64,000 nt of DNA, from NCBI RefSeq assembly GCF_018917525.1, contig NZ_JAHLOS010000002.1:124001-188000 (forward strand). The letters are read 5' to 3'. Positions within the stretch are counted from its first letter, which is position 1, and each line of letters begins with the position of its first letter. A model generated the notes under the pieces. That model saw nothing but the letters and a program-made list of their open reading frames with translations. It made no database searches and was not told where the DNA came from. This document shows positions 22,444-32,930 of this stretch, piece by piece. This stretch comes from Enterococcus raffinosus. GTDB taxonomy: Bacteria > Bacillota > Bacilli > Lactobacillales > Enterococcaceae. Position numbers and translations under genes: made by a program.

Positions 22444-24528
22444 TTATTCAGCTTTACCGCCATTTTTCTTAATGATTTCTTCTTGAACTGATTTCGGTAC
22501 ATCTTCATAGTGATCAAAGACCATCATGAATGTTCCGCGTCCTTGAGTAGAAGAACGAAGCGTTGTAGCATAACCAAACATTTCAGCTAACGGCACGATT
22601 GCGTTAACGATTTGTGCATTACCATGCGCTTCCATACCTTCAACACGTCCACGACGAGCAGTTACGTGACCCATAACATCACCTAAGTAATCTTCTGGAA
22701 CAGTGATTGTAACTTTCATCATTGGTTCAAGGATTGATGGACTAGCTTTCTTCGCAGCAGCACGGAGCGCCATAGACGCAGCTACACGGAAGGCCGTTTC
22801 ATTTGAATCGACATCATGGTATGAACCATCATAAAGCTTCGCTTTAATGTCAACTAATGGGTAGCCAGCTAATACACCGTTTGCCATTGCATCTTCTAAT
22901 CCTTTTTCAACTGCTGGGATGTATTCACGAGGAACCACACCACCGACAATCGCATTTTCGAATTCGAAGCCTTTTCCTTCTTCGTTTGGTGTAAATTCGA
23001 TCCATACGTGACCGTATTGACCTTTACCACCAGACTGACGTACAAACTTCCCTTCTGCATTAGTAGCAGCACGGAATGTTTCGCGGTAAGATACTTGAGG
23101 CGCCCCAACGTTAGCGTCTACTTTAAACTCACGACGCATACGGTCAACCAATACGTCTAAGTGAAGTTCACCCATACCAGCGATAACAGTTTCACCTGTT
23201 TCAACGTTTGTTTCAACGCGGAATGAAGGATCTTCTTCAGCAAGTTTTTGTAGAGCAACGCCCATTTTATCTTGGTCAGCTTTTGATTTAGGTTCAACAG
23301 CGACTTCGATAACTGGATCAGGAAATTCGATTGATTCAAGGATAACTGGTGATTTTTCATCACATAAAGTATCCCCAGTTGTTGTATCTTTCAAACCAAC
23401 AGCAGCAGCGATATCACCTGAGTAAACCGTTTCGATTTCTTTACGAGTGTTCGCATGCATTTGTAGGATACGTCCGATACGTTCGCGTTTGCCTTTAGAA
23501 GCATTCAACACGTATGAACCAGAGTTTAACACACCTGAGTAAACACGGAAGAAAGTTAGACGACCTACGAATGGGTCAGTCATTACTTTAAACGCTAGTG
23601 ATGAGAATGGTGCTGAATCGTCAGCTGGACGTTCAGTTTCTTCATCAGTTTTAGGGTTGAAACCTTTGATCGCAGGTACATCAGTTGGTGCTGGAAGATA
23701 GTCAATGACTGCATCCAACATCAATTGAACACCTTTATTCTTGAAAGCTGAACCACATAGTACTGGGTAGAAGTCTACTGCTAGAGTTGCGTTACGGATA
23801 CCTGCTTTCAATTCTTCTTCAGTGATTTCTTCACCTTCCAAGAATTTCATCATTAGGTCTTCATCAGTATCAGCGACTGCCTCAACTAATTTTTCACGCC
23901 ATTCTTCAGCTTGTTCTTGATATTCAGCAGGAATTTCAGTTTCTTGAATTTCCGTACCTAAATCGTTTGTATAGATTTCAGCTTTCATTTTGACTAAGTC
24001 AATGATTCCAGTGAAATCATCTTCCGCACCAATTGGTAATTGGATTGGATGAGCATTCGCTTGCAAACGATCGTGTAAAGTGCTTACTGAGTAAAGGAAG
24101 TCCGCACCGATTTTGTCCATTTTGTTACAGAATACGATACGTGGAACGCCGTATTCTGTTGCTTGACGCCAAACAGTTTCTGTTTGTGGTTCTACACCTG
24201 ATTGTGAGTCCAACACAGTTACTGCACCGTCAAGTACACGTAATGAACGTTGAACTTCGATTGTGAAGTCCACGTGTCCTGGGGTATCAATGATGTTTAC
24301 GCGGTGACCTTTCCATTGCGCTGTAGTAGCGGCAGAAGTGATCGTGATACCACGTTCTTGTTCTTGTTCCATCCAGTCCATTTGAGAAGCGCCTTCGTGG
24401 GTTTCTCCAATTTTATGGATTTTACCAGTGTAGTATAAGACACGCTCTGTTGTTGTTGTTTTACCAGCGTCAACGTGAGCCATGATCCCGATATTACGAG
24501 TATTATCTAGAGAAAATTCTCTTGCCAT
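22444..24528 (-). CDS. fusA: Elongation factor G
   Basis: Translocase GTPase. 694 residues. G1 [12 protein letters not shown] near 17, switch [13 protein letters not shown] near 60, G3 DTPGHVDF near 82, G4 NKMDKIGAD near 136; domains II-V follow to the C-terminal [18 protein letters not shown]. Target of fusidic acid in the family. Confidence 0.99.
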   Translation of the reverse strand: MAREFSLDNTRNIGIMAHVDAGKTTTTERVLYYTGKIHKIGETHEGASQMDWMEQEQERGITITSAATTAQWKGHRVNIIDTPGHVDFTIEVQRSLRVLDGAVTVLDSQSGVEPQTETVWRQATEYGVPRIVFCNKMDKIGADFLYSVSTLHDRLQANAHPIQLPIGAEDDFTGIIDLVKMKAEIYTNDLGTEIQETEIPAEYQEQAEEWREKLVEAVADTDEDLMMKFLEGEEITEEELKAGIRNATLAVDFYPVLCGSAFKNKGVQLMLDAVIDYLPAPTDVPAIKGFNPKTDEETERPADDSAPFSSLAFKVMTDPFVGRLTFFRVYSGVLNSGSYVLNASKGKRERIGRILQMHANTRKEIETVYSGDIAAAVGLKDTTTGDTLCDEKSPVILESIEFPDPVIEVAVEPKSKADQDKMGVALQKLAEEDPSFRVETNVETGETVIAGMGELHLDVLVDRMRREFKVDANVGAPQVSYRETFRAATNAEGKFVRQSGGKGQYGHVWIEFTPNEEGKGFEFENAIVGGVVPREYIPAVEKGLEDAMANGVLAGYPLVDIKAKLYDGSYHDVDSNETAFRVAASMALRAAAKKASPSILEPMMKVTITVPEDYLGDVMGHVTARRGRVEGMEAHGNAQIVNAIVPLAEMFGYATTLRSSTQGRGTFMMVFDHYEDVPKSVQEEIIKKNGGKAE

Positions 24529-24607
24529 TTCTTTGTTTGCTCCTCTCTTATATTAAATAAATGTTGTTTGGCCAGACATCTGTTGACCTTCGTCAGCAGA
24601 AAAAATC

Positions 24608-25078
24608 TTACCAACGATAATGAGCAAATGCACGGTTGGCTTCCGCCATTTTGTGTGTATCTTCGCGTTTTTTCACAGAAGCGCCAGTGTTGTTAGCAGC
24701 ATCCATGATTTCTTTTGCCAAACGTTCTTCCATTGTGTGTTCGCCGCGTAAACGTGCGAAATTCACAACCCAACGTAAGCCTAAAGTAGTACGACGCTCT
24801 GGACGCACTTCAACGGGAACTTGATAGTTAGAACCCCCAACACGGCGAGCTTTAACTTCTAATACAGGCATGATGTTTTCCATTGCTTGTTCAAAAACTT
24901 CCAACGGATCATTCCCTGTTGATTCTTTAATAGTGCTAAAAGCACTGTATACGATATTTGAAGCAGTACCACGTTTGCCGTCAACCATTACACGGTTGAT
25001 TAAACGAGTTACTAACTTAGAGTTATACATAGGATCTGGCAAAACATCACGTTTTGCAATCGTTCCTTTACGAGTCAT
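24608..25078 (-). CDS. rpsG: 30S ribosomal protein S7
   Basis: 156 residues with conserved [19 protein letters not shown] and C-terminal [14 protein letters not shown]. Nucleates 30S head assembly; represses the str operon in E. coli. Second gene of the operon. Confidence 0.99.
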   Translation of the reverse strand: MTRKGTIAKRDVLPDPMYNSKLVTRLINRVMVDGKRGTASNIVYSAFSTIKESTGNDPLEVFEQAMENIMPVLEVKARRVGGSNYQVPVEVRPERRTTLGLRWVVNFARLRGEHTMEERLAKEIMDAANNTGASVKKREDTHKMAEANRAFAHYRW

Positions 25079-25122
25079 ACGTAACTCCTCCTTCCGAAAA
25101 TATGTCTTATCTATTCGTTTGA

Positions 25123-25536
25123 TTAAGCTTTAGGTTTCTTAGTACCGTATTTAGAACGGCTTTGTTTACGGTCGTTAACACCGGCAGTATCTAGTGCGCC
25201 ACGAACGATATGGTAACGTACCCCTGGTAAGTCTTTTACACGACCACCACGTAATAGAACAACACTATGTTCTTGTAGGTTATGGCCGATACCTGGAATA
25301 TAAGCTGTTACTTCGATCAAGTTTGACAAACGAACACGAGCATATTTACGCAATGCTGAGTTGGGTTTCTTAGGTGTCATAGTCCCCACACGTGTACAAA
25401 CTCCACGTTTTTGTGGTGAGTTCACGTTTGTTTGAGCTTTTTTAAAGCTGTTATATCCTTTGTTCAATGCTGGTGAATTTGATTTTTCCACCTTTGATTT
25501 ACGAGGTTTACGTACTAATTGATTAATTGTAGGCAT
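25123..25536 (-). CDS. rpsL: 30S ribosomal protein S12
   Basis: 137 residues, [20 protein letters not shown] onward. The decoding-site loops are [11 protein letters not shown] (lysine of the streptomycin region present as KPNS) and [13 protein letters not shown]. The sequence appears wild type at the known streptomycin-resistance lysines. Confidence 0.99.
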   Translation of the reverse strand: MPTINQLVRKPRKSKVEKSNSPALNKGYNSFKKAQTNVNSPQKRGVCTRVGTMTPKKPNSALRKYARVRLSNLIEVTAYIPGIGHNLQEHSVVLLRGGRVKDLPGVRYHIVRGALDTAGVNDRKQSRSKYGTKKPKA

Positions 25537-25658
25537 TCCTTGTTTCCTCCTTCCTCGATCCGCTTTCTAGTACCACACATCCTGGTGGTTCTTTTTCAGC
25601 GATAAAAAATAATGCATCCCTGCATTCTCTATCAAGCGTACTTCGACACAGTCAGCAC

Positions 25659-25674
25659 GTCTCAGTCGAGAGAC
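25659..25674 (-). promoter_or_regulatory. Hairpin in str operon leader
   Basis: GTCTC TCGACT GAGAC stem-loop just downstream of the predicted start. The rpsL leader is about 150 nt and also contains a CCACC...GTGG stem near 25573-25588. Function unknown. Confidence 0.4.
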
Positions 25675-25696
25675 CTGTTCACAAAGCACCTTTGAT

Positions 25697-25725
25697 AGCA
25701 TACCATGATTGATTTTCAGTGTCAA
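25697..25725 (-). promoter_or_regulatory. str operon promoter
   Basis: Perfect -35 TTGACA (25720-25725), 17-bp spacer, -10 TATGCT (25697-25702). Drives rpsL-rpsG-fusA and probably tuf. The rest of the divergent gap up to rpiA (25726-25948) is A/T-rich; a TACAAT at 25911-25916 may be the rpiA -10. Confidence 0.85.
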
Positions 25726-25948
25726 CAAACTATTTAGAGTTTTTTCTTCTTTTTGGTATCCTAATTTTTTATGTGTCAAATAGATTTAAAAGTAAGAAAA
25801 AGCTTATTCAACAAAATAGACATTTAGCCATTGAATTAACCAGATATAAAACGCATTCACTTTTTTGGTCTTTTTTACTGTAAAGGCTATCTTTTTTCTT
25901 TTTTTGCGATTACAATGGACGTAACTTAGCAGAAGGTGGGATTTTTCA

Positions 25949-26629
25949 ATGAATTTGAAAGAGTTAGTTGGGATCGAAGCAGCAAAATTTGTCAAAGATG
26001 GAATGACTGTTGGATTAGGAACTGGATCAACAGCCTACTATTTAGTGAAAGAACTTGGTCGCCGAGTAAATGAAGAAGGTTTGAAGATCACAGGGGTCGT
26101 GACTTCTTCTAAAACAGAGGAGCAAGCAAAAGAATTAGGAATTCCGTTAAAAGCAATCGATGACGTGGAGTCAGTCGATCTTACTATTGATGGTGCAGAT
26201 GAAATCAGTGATGATTTCCAAGGAGTCAAAGGCGGAGGCGCTGCACTGCTCTTCGAAAAAGTAGTAGCGACCTATTCAAAAGACTGCATTTGGATCGTAG
26301 ACGAAAGTAAGATGGTCAACAAATTAGGAAACTTTCCTTTACCAGTCGAAGTTGTGCCCTTTGGTAGTCACAATGTCTTCCGTTTATTTGAATCAAAAGG
26401 ATACAAACCGACATGGCGAATGACTGACTCCAACGAACTTTTAACAACAGATGGCGGACATTATATCATCGATCTACATTTAGAGGTTATCGAGGACCCT
26501 CATGCCTTAGCAGCAGAGCTGGATACGTGCGTCGGAGTAGTTGAACATGGATTGTTTATTGATATGATTTCACGTGTGATCGTCGGAAAACCAGATGGAC
26601 CCCAAATTTTGGAAGTTCCAAAGAAATAG
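25949..26629 (+). CDS. rpiA: Ribose-5-phosphate isomerase A
   Basis: Interconverts ribose-5-phosphate and ribulose-5-phosphate in the pentose phosphate pathway. 226 residues with GLGTGSTA near 23-30, the catalytic DGADEIS near 82, and [11 protein letters not shown] near 95. AGAAGGTGGG precedes the ATG. Divergent from the str operon. Confidence 0.98.
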   Translation: MNLKELVGIEAAKFVKDGMTVGLGTGSTAYYLVKELGRRVNEEGLKITGVVTSSKTEEQAKELGIPLKAIDDVESVDLTIDGADEISDDFQGVKGGGAALLFEKVVATYSKDCIWIVDESKMVNKLGNFPLPVEVVPFGSHNVFRLFESKGYKPTWRMTDSNELLTTDGGHYIIDLHLEVIEDPHALAAELDTCVGVVEHGLFIDMISRVIVGKPDGPQILEVPKK

Positions 26630-26755
26630 TAAAAAATCCTTGTAAAGCTTGTGATTTGATAAAAAACACACTCAATTTAATGGAAATCACGGCAGAAACA
26701 TTGTACAATGAATCAGGAATTGAAAATTTCAGAAATTTCAAAAGGAGAGAATGTT

Positions 26756-27442
26756 ATGCCAAAATTAGTTTTTTCTCGCCACGGCTTAAGTGAATGGAAC
26801 AAATTGAACCAATTTACAGGCTGGGCAGACGTTGATTTGGCTCCAGAAGGTGTCGAAGAAGCAAAAGAAGGCGGACGTAAAATCAAAGAAGCAGGAATTG
26901 AATTCGATGTAGCTTATACATCTGTTTTAACTCGTGCAATCAAAACTTGTAACTATATTCTTGAAGAATCTGACCAGCTTTGGGTACCAACTGTAAAATC
27001 TTGGCGCTTAAACGAACGTCATTATGGTAAATTACAAGGATTGAACAAAAAAGAAACCGCTGAAAAATACGGTGACGAACAAGTTCACATCTGGCGCCGT
27101 TCATACGACGTATTACCTCCATTGATGGAAGCAACTGACGAAGGTTCAGCAGCTCAAGATCGTCGTTACTCTATGTTAGACCCTCGCGATATCCCTGGTG
27201 GCGAAAACTTGAAAGTTACTTTGGAACGTGCGTTACCTTTCTGGCAAGATGAAATTGCTCCTGCTTTGAAAGATGGAAAAACTGTTTTAGTTGCTGCGCA
27301 CGGTAACTCTTTACGTGCATTAGCTAAACACATCGAAGGCATTTCTGATGAAGATATCATGGACTTAGAAATCCCAACAGGTCAACCACTTGTTTATGAC
27401 TTGAACGATGACTTAACAGTAGCTAAAAAATACTACTTATAA
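26756..27442 (+). CDS. gpmA: 2,3-bisphosphoglycerate-dependent phosphoglycerate mutase
   Basis: Glycolytic interconversion of 3- and 2-phosphoglycerate. 228 residues from the ATG at 26756, 5 nt after AAAGGAGAGA. The frame is open 16 codons upstream without a site. Phosphohistidine motif SRHGLSEWN near residues 7-15, ERHYGKLQG near 87, and catalytic AAHGNS near 180. Confidence 0.98.
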   Translation: MPKLVFSRHGLSEWNKLNQFTGWADVDLAPEGVEEAKEGGRKIKEAGIEFDVAYTSVLTRAIKTCNYILEESDQLWVPTVKSWRLNERHYGKLQGLNKKETAEKYGDEQVHIWRRSYDVLPPLMEATDEGSAAQDRRYSMLDPRDIPGGENLKVTLERALPFWQDEIAPALKDGKTVLVAAHGNSLRALAKHIEGISDEDIMDLEIPTGQPLVYDLNDDLTVAKKYYL

Positions 27443-27450
27443 AAATTTCT

Positions 27451-27479
27451 CCCGGCTCAATGGCGAGTCGGGATTTTTT
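27451..27479 (+). terminator. Terminator after gpmA
   Basis: CCCGGCTC AATGGC GAGTCGGG followed by ATTTTTT. Confidence 0.88.
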
Positions 27480-27547
27480 CTACGACTTATCAAGATTATC
27501 TCTGGCACAAAAAAATTTTTGTGCTAAAATAAATAAGTAATTTCTTT

Positions 27548-27631
27548 GCGGTCGTGGCGGAATTGGCAGACGCGCTAGCTTCAGGCGCTAGTGGTAGCAA
27601 TACCGTGGAAGTTCGAGTCTTCTCGGCCGCA
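27548..27631 (+). tRNA. tRNA-Leu (anticodon CAG)
   Basis: 84 nt cloverleaf. Acceptor GCGGTCG pairs with CGGCCGC. D arm runs GCGG...CGC, anticodon stem CTAGC/GCTAG with loop TTCAGGC giving anticodon CAG. A long variable arm (GTGGTAGCAATACCG region) marks a class II tRNA, and the T arm is GGAAG TTCGAGT CTTCT. CCA is not encoded. It reads CUG leucine codons. Confidence 0.95.
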
Positions 27632-27643
27632 TAACAAATACGT

Positions 27644-27683
27644 AAAAAGAGCAAGGCAGAAAATTTCTGCTTTGCTCTTTTTA
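27644..27683. terminator. Bidirectional terminator between tRNA-Leu and udk
   Basis: AAAAAGAGCAA and GCAGAAA pair with TTTCTGC and TTGCTCTTTTT. Serves both the tRNA and the convergent udk gene, whose stop lies at its right edge. Confidence 0.88.
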
Positions 27684-28307
27684 CTCATGATTCAAAAAGC
27701 TTGCTACTTTAGTTGCAATCAAATCGATCGCTACGTGATTTTCGCCGCCTTCTGGCACGATTATATCCGCATAACGTTTTGTTGGTTCGATAAATTGATG
27801 ATACATCGGCTTCACTACTGTCAAATATTGATCAATAACCGATTCCAATGTTCTTCCACGCTCATTCATGTCGCGTTTAATTCGGCGAATAATCCGAATA
27901 TCATCGTCTGTATCCACATAAATTTTAATATCCATTAAATCGCGCAAACGCTCATCTTCTAAAATCAGAATTCCTTCCAATATAATGACTTCTTTAGGCT
28001 CCTGCACATAAACTTCATCGCTGCGTGTATGTGCCACATAATCATATATTGGCACTTCCACTGATTGATACTTTGTTAAATCCTTTAAATGTTCAATCAA
28101 TAAATCTGTATCAAACGCAAAAGGATGATCGTAATTTGTCTTTAATCGTTCTTCAAAGCTGATATCGCTTTGGTCTTTGTAATAAGAATCGTGCTCCAAC
28201 ATCATAATCGAATGATCAGGAAACCGATTGTAGATCGCACGGCTTACACTAGTTTTTCCACTACCTGAACCGCCCGTTACACCAATAATGATCGGCTTAT
28301 TTTTCAT
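27681..28307 (-). CDS. udk: Uridine kinase
   Basis: Phosphorylates uridine and cytidine in pyrimidine salvage. 208 residues from the ATG at 28307 ([12 protein letters not shown]), after GAAAGAGG. P-loop GGSGSGKTS near 10-18, and [10 protein letters not shown] near 40. An in-frame ATG nine codons upstream is rejected because a TATAAT at about 28343 would place transcription start almost on it. Confidence 0.95.
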   Translation of the reverse strand: MKNKPIIIGVTGGSGSGKTSVSRAIYNRFPDHSIMMLEHDSYYKDQSDISFEERLKTNYDHPFAFDTDLLIEHLKDLTKYQSVEVPIYDYVAHTRSDEVYVQEPKEVIILEGILILEDERLRDLMDIKIYVDTDDDIRIIRRIKRDMNERGRTLESVIDQYLTVVKPMYHQFIEPTKRYADIIVPEGGENHVAIDLIATKVASFLNHE

Positions 28308-28377
28308 GCAAGTAAAACCTCTTTCGTTTTTCATTAGTCCTATTATAGCGAAACAACGTCAAATTGCTATATAAAAC

Positions 28378-29064
28378 TTAAAAATCTTCTAAAATCTGAT
28401 AGAGGTCCGTTAATTTTTTAATCTGAAACGTTGGTTTGATTTCTTTCGTTTCAATTTCATGAGGATTCATCCAAATAGTATCGATCCCAGCAACCTGTCC
28501 GCCCTTAATATCTGACGTTAAGGAGTCACCGATAATCACGGTTTTTTCTTTATCGAATCGAGGAATTTCTGCAAAAACGATGTCGAAAAATTCTTTCATT
28601 GGTTTATGAACACCCATTTCTTCAGAGATAAAGAATTTTTTGAAATAAGGTGCGAGTCCTGATTTTTTTAGACGCTGATGCTGGGTTACAGACACACCAT
28701 TTGTTACTACATAAAGATCTTTTTTCTGACTCAGACTTTCTACAACTTCTAGGCTGTTTGAAATCAACTGATGTCCTTGATTCAAATAGTAGCGATAACG
28801 CGCCTCTGTTTTTGGCCCATCAACTTCTCGTTCATATTGTTCAAAAAATAGGCGGAAGCGATTATCTAGTAGTTCTTGGCGTGATAGCAAGCCTGCTTCA
28901 TGATCGCGCCAAAAACCTTGGTTCATTTTTTTGTAATTGTTCTTCACAGATAAAGAAGGCTCCACTCCCATATCTTGAAACAATTGACTTAATGCTTGTT
29001 CTTCTGCTGCCTTAAAATCCAGCAACGTATCGTCGATATCAAATAAAATTGTCTCGTATCCCAT
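28378..29064 (-). CDS. HAD-family nucleotidase, YjjG type
   Basis: 228 residues. HAD motif I FDIDDTLLDF near 8-17 with the nucleophilic Asp, motif II VTNGV near 110, and motif IV GDSLTSDIKGG near 180. The family dephosphorylates non-canonical pyrimidine nucleotides. ATG 29064 follows AGAAGG by 7 nt; a TTG two codons earlier overlaps the site. It follows rsuA closely, so they are probably one operon. Confidence 0.9.
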   Translation of the reverse strand: MGYETILFDIDDTLLDFKAAEEQALSQLFQDMGVEPSLSVKNNYKKMNQGFWRDHEAGLLSRQELLDNRFRLFFEQYEREVDGPKTEARYRYYLNQGHQLISNSLEVVESLSQKKDLYVVTNGVSVTQHQRLKKSGLAPYFKKFFISEEMGVHKPMKEFFDIVFAEIPRFDKEKTVIIGDSLTSDIKGGQVAGIDTIWMNPHEIETKEIKPTFQIKKLTDLYQILEDF

Positions 29065-29075
29065 CTTCAAACCTT

Positions 29076-29792
29076 CTATCTAAAATATGATTTTAATTGT
29101 TTAAGCTCTGCCAATGTTAACGAACGGTAATTCCCTACTGCTAAATTTGCTGGCAAAACTAATGGTCCCATCGCTATACGGGTCAAGCTCGTAACTTTTT
29201 TCCCACAAGCCAAAAACATTTTTTTGACTTGATGAAATTTTCCTTCTTTGATCGTAAGTAAAACTTCCGACTGGTCTGGATCAGATTGTAAAATCTCTAA
29301 GCGCGCAGGTTCACAACGAATTCCTCCGTGAAAAACAATTCCTTTTTCAAAAGCCAACACGTCCTCTAACGTCACTGTATCGTTGATTGTCGCACGATAC
29401 GTCTTTGGAACTTTAGCACCTGGCTGTAAGAGATCGTAACCTAGTTGACCATTGTCAGTCAATAACAACAACCCGGTCGTATCACGATCCAAGCGACCTA
29501 CTGGATATAAATCTGCTGGACGCTCTTCTTTTTTCACCAGTTCTGTCGCTGTTTGAAATTTAGTATCCCTTTTCGCTGTTACGACACCGGCTGGTTTATT
29601 CAATAAGTAATACACATGATTTGTTTGCAACTTCTGTCGATCTACTTGAATTTCATGGAGTTGACTATCGACGTTTCGTTGCGGATTCAGCTCAACTTCG
29701 CCGTCGATTAAGACCTTTTTCATTAGAAATAAACGTTTCATTTCTTTTCGCGTTGTTTTTAAGTTCTGCTCTATTACTTTGTCTAATCGCAT
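29076..29792 (-). CDS. rsuA: 16S rRNA pseudouridine synthase, RsuA family
   Basis: 238 residues. S4 RNA-binding domain at the N-terminus (MRLDKVIEQNLKTTRKEMKR), then the synthase domain with the catalytic GRLDRDTTGLLLLTDNG near residue 100. Expected to modify U516 of 16S rRNA. Its -10 TATAAT may be at 29822-29827. Confidence 0.93.
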   Translation of the reverse strand: MRLDKVIEQNLKTTRKEMKRLFLMKKVLIDGEVELNPQRNVDSQLHEIQVDRQKLQTNHVYYLLNKPAGVVTAKRDTKFQTATELVKKEERPADLYPVGRLDRDTTGLLLLTDNGQLGYDLLQPGAKVPKTYRATINDTVTLEDVLAFEKGIVFHGGIRCEPARLEILQSDPDQSEVLLTIKEGKFHQVKKMFLACGKKVTSLTRIAMGPLVLPANLAVGNYRSLTLAELKQLKSYFR

Positions 29793-30001
29793 GATAAAAC
29801 TCCTTCAACTCTGTCGGACTCATTATACCGAATTTCAAAAAGAGACAAAACCCACAAACTCTCTCTTTATGATTTTATTCACTTTCGAAAGCAAAAAAAT
29901 CTACTTAAATTTAATAGCAAATTTCTACACTTATTTCTGTCAATATAGTATTTAAGAACTACTAAAAAACTCCTTATTTGAATTGTCAACAGAGTTTATA
30001 C

Positions 30002-30030
30002 TTGCATTTTGATTAGATAAGCCCTAAAAT
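30002..30030 (+). promoter_or_regulatory. Promoter of rplY leader
   Basis: -35 TTGCAT (30002-30007), 17-bp spacer, -10 TAAAAT (30025-30030). Gives a leader of about 235 nt. The stretch 29830-30000 is A/T-rich with nothing else recognised. Confidence 0.65.
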
Positions 30031-30036
30031 TTAATT

Positions 30037-30190
30037 ATACGAGTCAGAGATTCGTATGATTAAGTGAATCGACACTCCGGTGTCAAAGGTTTCTCATACA
30101 CAGCGTTACGACCTGGTAGAGAAAGTTGAACGTAGACTTTTTTTGGACAGTTGTGTAGACGACTGTCTTTTTGCGTTTTTTTCGCAAAGC
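30037..30190 (+). promoter_or_regulatory. Structured rplY leader with internal terminator
   Basis: Hairpin GACAC TCCG GTGTC (30071-30084) with a UNCG-type tetraloop sits inside a possible GTATGA/TCATAC stem (30054-30099). A competing GATTC/GAATC pairing is possible. Downstream GACAGT...ACTGTC (30146-30167) is followed by TTTTT and a second stem, TTTGCG/CGCAAA (30170-30188). The arrangement looks like attenuation of L25 synthesis. L25 binds 5S rRNA loop E, so autogenous control through a 5S-like fold is a possibility that I cannot prove. Confidence 0.6.
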
Positions 30191-30273
30191 CATTGTGCTG
30201 AGAATAACCCGTCACTTAAATAAAACCTGTCTGATAAACCACAGGCAGTCACATTTTAAGGAGGAATTTGGTT

Positions 30274-30891
30274 ATGGCAGTATCATTGAAAGTAGAAGAA
30301 AGAGCAACTCGTCCCCGTTCCATTCGCAACAAATTACGTCACGAAGGAAAAGTTCCTGCAGTCGTTAATGGATACAAGGTTGAAAGTACACCTATCTCAA
30401 TCGACGAACGTGAGTTTTCAGCATTGTTACGTGAAAATGGAGCAAACACTGTTTTCACCCTTGAAATCGGTGGAAAGAAAGTGAATACGCTATTGCGCGA
30501 CACACAAGTTGACACCTTTACTCATCGTTTGACACATATTGAATTAGTATCTGTGAACTTGTCAGAACAAACTGAAGCTGAAACAGAAATCAACTTAGTT
30601 GGTGAATCTGTTGGCGTGAAAGCCGGCGGTGTATTAACTCAAACGTTATACACAGCAACTGTTTCTGCAACACCAGAAAAATTACCAGAAGGCATTGATG
30701 TCGATATCTCTGGATTAGAAATCGGTCAATCTATCTCTGTTGGTGATCTACCTAAGAATGATGATTACACGATCGTCACTGACGCAGAAGAACAAATCGT
30801 TGCTGTTCAAGAAGCACAAGAGCTTCCTGAAGAAGATACCGCTGCTGAAGGTGCTGAACCAGAAGTCATCGGTGAATCATCAGAAGAATAA
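30274..30891 (+). CDS. rplY: 50S ribosomal protein L25, CTC form
   Basis: 205 residues from the ATG at 30274 (MAVSLKVEERATRPRS), after AAGGAGG. N-terminal L25 domain binds 5S rRNA (about 1-95). The C-terminal TL5 domain (about 96-185) and an acidic tail rich in Glu mark the CTC/general-stress form. Single gene with its own leader and terminator. Confidence 0.96.
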   Translation: MAVSLKVEERATRPRSIRNKLRHEGKVPAVVNGYKVESTPISIDEREFSALLRENGANTVFTLEIGGKKVNTLLRDTQVDTFTHRLTHIELVSVNLSEQTEAETEINLVGESVGVKAGGVLTQTLYTATVSATPEKLPEGIDVDISGLEIGQSISVGDLPKNDDYTIVTDAEEQIVAVQEAQELPEEDTAAEGAEPEVIGESSEE

Positions 30892-30900
30892 AATTTAATG

Positions 30901-30936
30901 AGATGGCCCGCTTTCCTAGCCGGTCATCTTTTTTTA
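30901..30936 (+). terminator. Terminator after rplY
   Basis: GATGGCC...GGTCATC stem with CCG/CGG extension, followed by TTTTTTT. Confidence 0.82.
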
Positions 30937-31008
30937 ACTGCAAAAGTCTGGTTTCTTCCCTTAAAAATTTAGAATTTTTTACTTTTTCTTATAGACTAGG
31001 TGCAATAA

Positions 31009-31038
31009 TTGGTTTTTTCTCAAAAAAAGAATTACAAT
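31009..31038 (+). promoter_or_regulatory. Promoter of the DUF960 gene
   Basis: -35 TTGGTT (31009-31014), 18-bp spacer, -10 TACAAT (31033-31038). Confidence 0.5.
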
Positions 31039-31099
31039 AAGTCACTACAAGGCTTACTCATACTTTAAGTAAGTGATTCCAACTAAAGGAGGAAAATCT

Positions 31100-31423
31100 A
31101 TGTTTGAAACATTTGATTCTAAAAAAAGTCGTTATGCCTCTGTCGGTGTGGTATCCAGCTTGCCTGGCGAGCTGATTGATAGTATCTGGTATATCATTGA
31201 CCTAGATTTAAAGGGTTTGATCCCATTAGACAATATCTTAAGTTTTGACCTGATCAATAATGACGGTCGCGTTACGATGCACTTCTCTCAAGAAGGCAGC
31301 AGTGTTGAAATGGGCATTGATCTCCCATTTGGCTATTCGAATGACTTCCCTCAAGAAGTTTATGCCTACGATGATGGTAGTCGTCAGACAATCCTTCTAC
31401 CTCACGAAATCCGACAACGTTAA
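31100..31423 (+). CDS. DUF960 family protein
   Basis: 107 residues from the ATG at 31100, after AAAGGAGG. Small, acidic, no signal peptide or membrane segment. Segment RYASVGVVSSLPGELIDSIW at the N-terminus and ENIL-like DNILSF later fit the DUF960 family of Firmicutes, whose function is unknown. Monocistronic, with its own promoter and terminator. Confidence 0.82.
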   Translation: MFETFDSKKSRYASVGVVSSLPGELIDSIWYIIDLDLKGLIPLDNILSFDLINNDGRVTMHFSQEGSSVEMGIDLPFGYSNDFPQEVYAYDDGSRQTILLPHEIRQR

Positions 31424-31428
31424 TTTCT

Positions 31429-31464
31429 GAGACAGCCTTTTCTTAAGGGTTGTCTCTTTTTTCT
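31429..31464 (+). terminator. Terminator after DUF960 gene
   Basis: GAGACAGCCTT TTCTT AAGGGTTGTCTC followed by TTTTTT. Confidence 0.88.
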
Positions 31465-31546
31465 TAACTTTTTATCCAAGGGACTTGCTTTCAGAAAATT
31501 TTGTGGTAATATCAATCAGAAAATTTTATTAGAAAGCGGGAAAAAG

Positions 31547-32917
31547 ATGAAAGAATTAACACGAGGAAATCCAGCAAAACTGATTATTTTATTCGCTCTG
31601 CCTTTGTTTGTAGGAAATGTTTTTCAGCAATTTTACAGTATGGTTGATATGATCGTGGTAGGTCAAACGTTAGGTAAAGATGCTTTAGCCGCAGTTGGAG
31701 CTACTAGTAGTGTCAGTTTTTTGATTATTGGTTTTGCACAAGGTTTAACTTCTGGTCTCTCTATTATTACAGCTCAGCGTTTCGGTGCCAAAGATGCCCA
31801 AGGCGTGCGAAAAAGTTTCGCTGCTTCGATTTTGATTAGTCTCGGTGTTACAGTTGTTTTGACGACGTTAAGTCTACTATTCTTACGTCCATTGCTACTG
31901 CTTATGCAGACTCCTCCAGAGTTGTTAGATCAAGCACAAGATTTTATCTCAATTCTTTTGGGCGGGATTTTCGCGTCAATGGCTTTTAATCTTTTGTCAA
32001 ATATGGTACGGGCTTTAGGCGATAGTCGTACACCGCTTTTCTTCTTAGCCTTTGCGGTAGTAATTAACGTTGTCTTAGATCTAGTCTTCATTATTTATTT
32101 CCATATGGGAGTAGCCGGTGCGGGTTATGCGACGGTGATCGCTCAAGTTGCGGCAAGTTTGATGTGTGTATGGTTCATCCGGAGAAAAATCCCTCTATTA
32201 CAAATCAATCGCAAACATTTTTCTCTTAATAAAGAAGAGTTTCGTGTACATTTGAACTCAGCTTTACCGATAGGTTTCCAATCATCAATCATTGCAATCG
32301 GCGCTGTCATTTTGCAATCTGCATTGAATACGTTAGGAACAGATGTCGTTGCCGCACAAACTACTGCAAGTCGAATTGATCAACTTGCAATTTTACCAAT
32401 GATGTCGTTCGGAATTACTATGACAACCTTTACTGCTCAAAACTTTGGAGCAAAAGAGTACGGACGAATTTTACTTGGTGTTAAACAGTGTTTGATGATG
32501 AGTGGTATATTCAGTATTTTTGTTGGTATTTTAGTGATTACCTGTGGGCATTATTTTGTCGCTCTCTTTGTTAATCCCAGCGAAGTACATGTATTTCAAC
32601 TGACACAAACCTATTTCATTATTAACGGTTCTTTGTATTGGGTCTTAGCGATATTGTTTATCCTTCGTTACACTCTGCAAGGATTAGGGCAAGCAAAAAT
32701 CCCGACAATTGCCGGGATCATGGAACTTGTTATGCGTTCCTTCGCTGCTATTATTTTGACACACTCTTTTGGTTTTGCTGGAGCAGCTTTTGCTTCACCA
32801 TTGGCTTGGATGGGATCAACTGCTGTCTTGTTGACTTCCTACTTTAAAGCAATGCGCCATTTGAGAAAGTTGGACCAAGAGCAAAATTTACAATTAGACA
32901 TAAAAAGTGAGGCCTAG
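31547..32917 (+). CDS. MATE family efflux transporter
   Basis: 456 residues with about twelve hydrophobic segments in two homologous halves. N-terminal NPAKLIILFALPLFVGNVFQ and YSMVDMIVVGQTLGKDALAAVG match the MATE fold of cation-coupled drug exporters. Substrate cannot be inferred. Its stop codon lies inside the following terminator stem. Confidence 0.93.
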   Translation: MKELTRGNPAKLIILFALPLFVGNVFQQFYSMVDMIVVGQTLGKDALAAVGATSSVSFLIIGFAQGLTSGLSIITAQRFGAKDAQGVRKSFAASILISLGVTVVLTTLSLLFLRPLLLLMQTPPELLDQAQDFISILLGGIFASMAFNLLSNMVRALGDSRTPLFFLAFAVVINVVLDLVFIIYFHMGVAGAGYATVIAQVAASLMCVWFIRRKIPLLQINRKHFSLNKEEFRVHLNSALPIGFQSSIIAIGAVILQSALNTLGTDVVAAQTTASRIDQLAILPMMSFGITMTTFTAQNFGAKEYGRILLGVKQCLMMSGIFSIFVGILVITCGHYFVALFVNPSEVHVFQLTQTYFIINGSLYWVLAILFILRYTLQGLGQAKIPTIAGIMELVMRSFAAIILTHSFGFAGAAFASPLAWMGSTAVLLTSYFKAMRHLRKLDQEQNLQLDIKSEA

Positions 32918-32930
32918 ACCTCACTTTTTT
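32902..32930. terminator. Bidirectional terminator holding two stop codons
   Basis: AAAAAGTGAGG CCTAGA CCTCACTTTTTT. The MATE stop (32915-32917) lies in its loop and the stop of the convergent gene (32921-32923) in its right arm. Confidence 0.9.
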
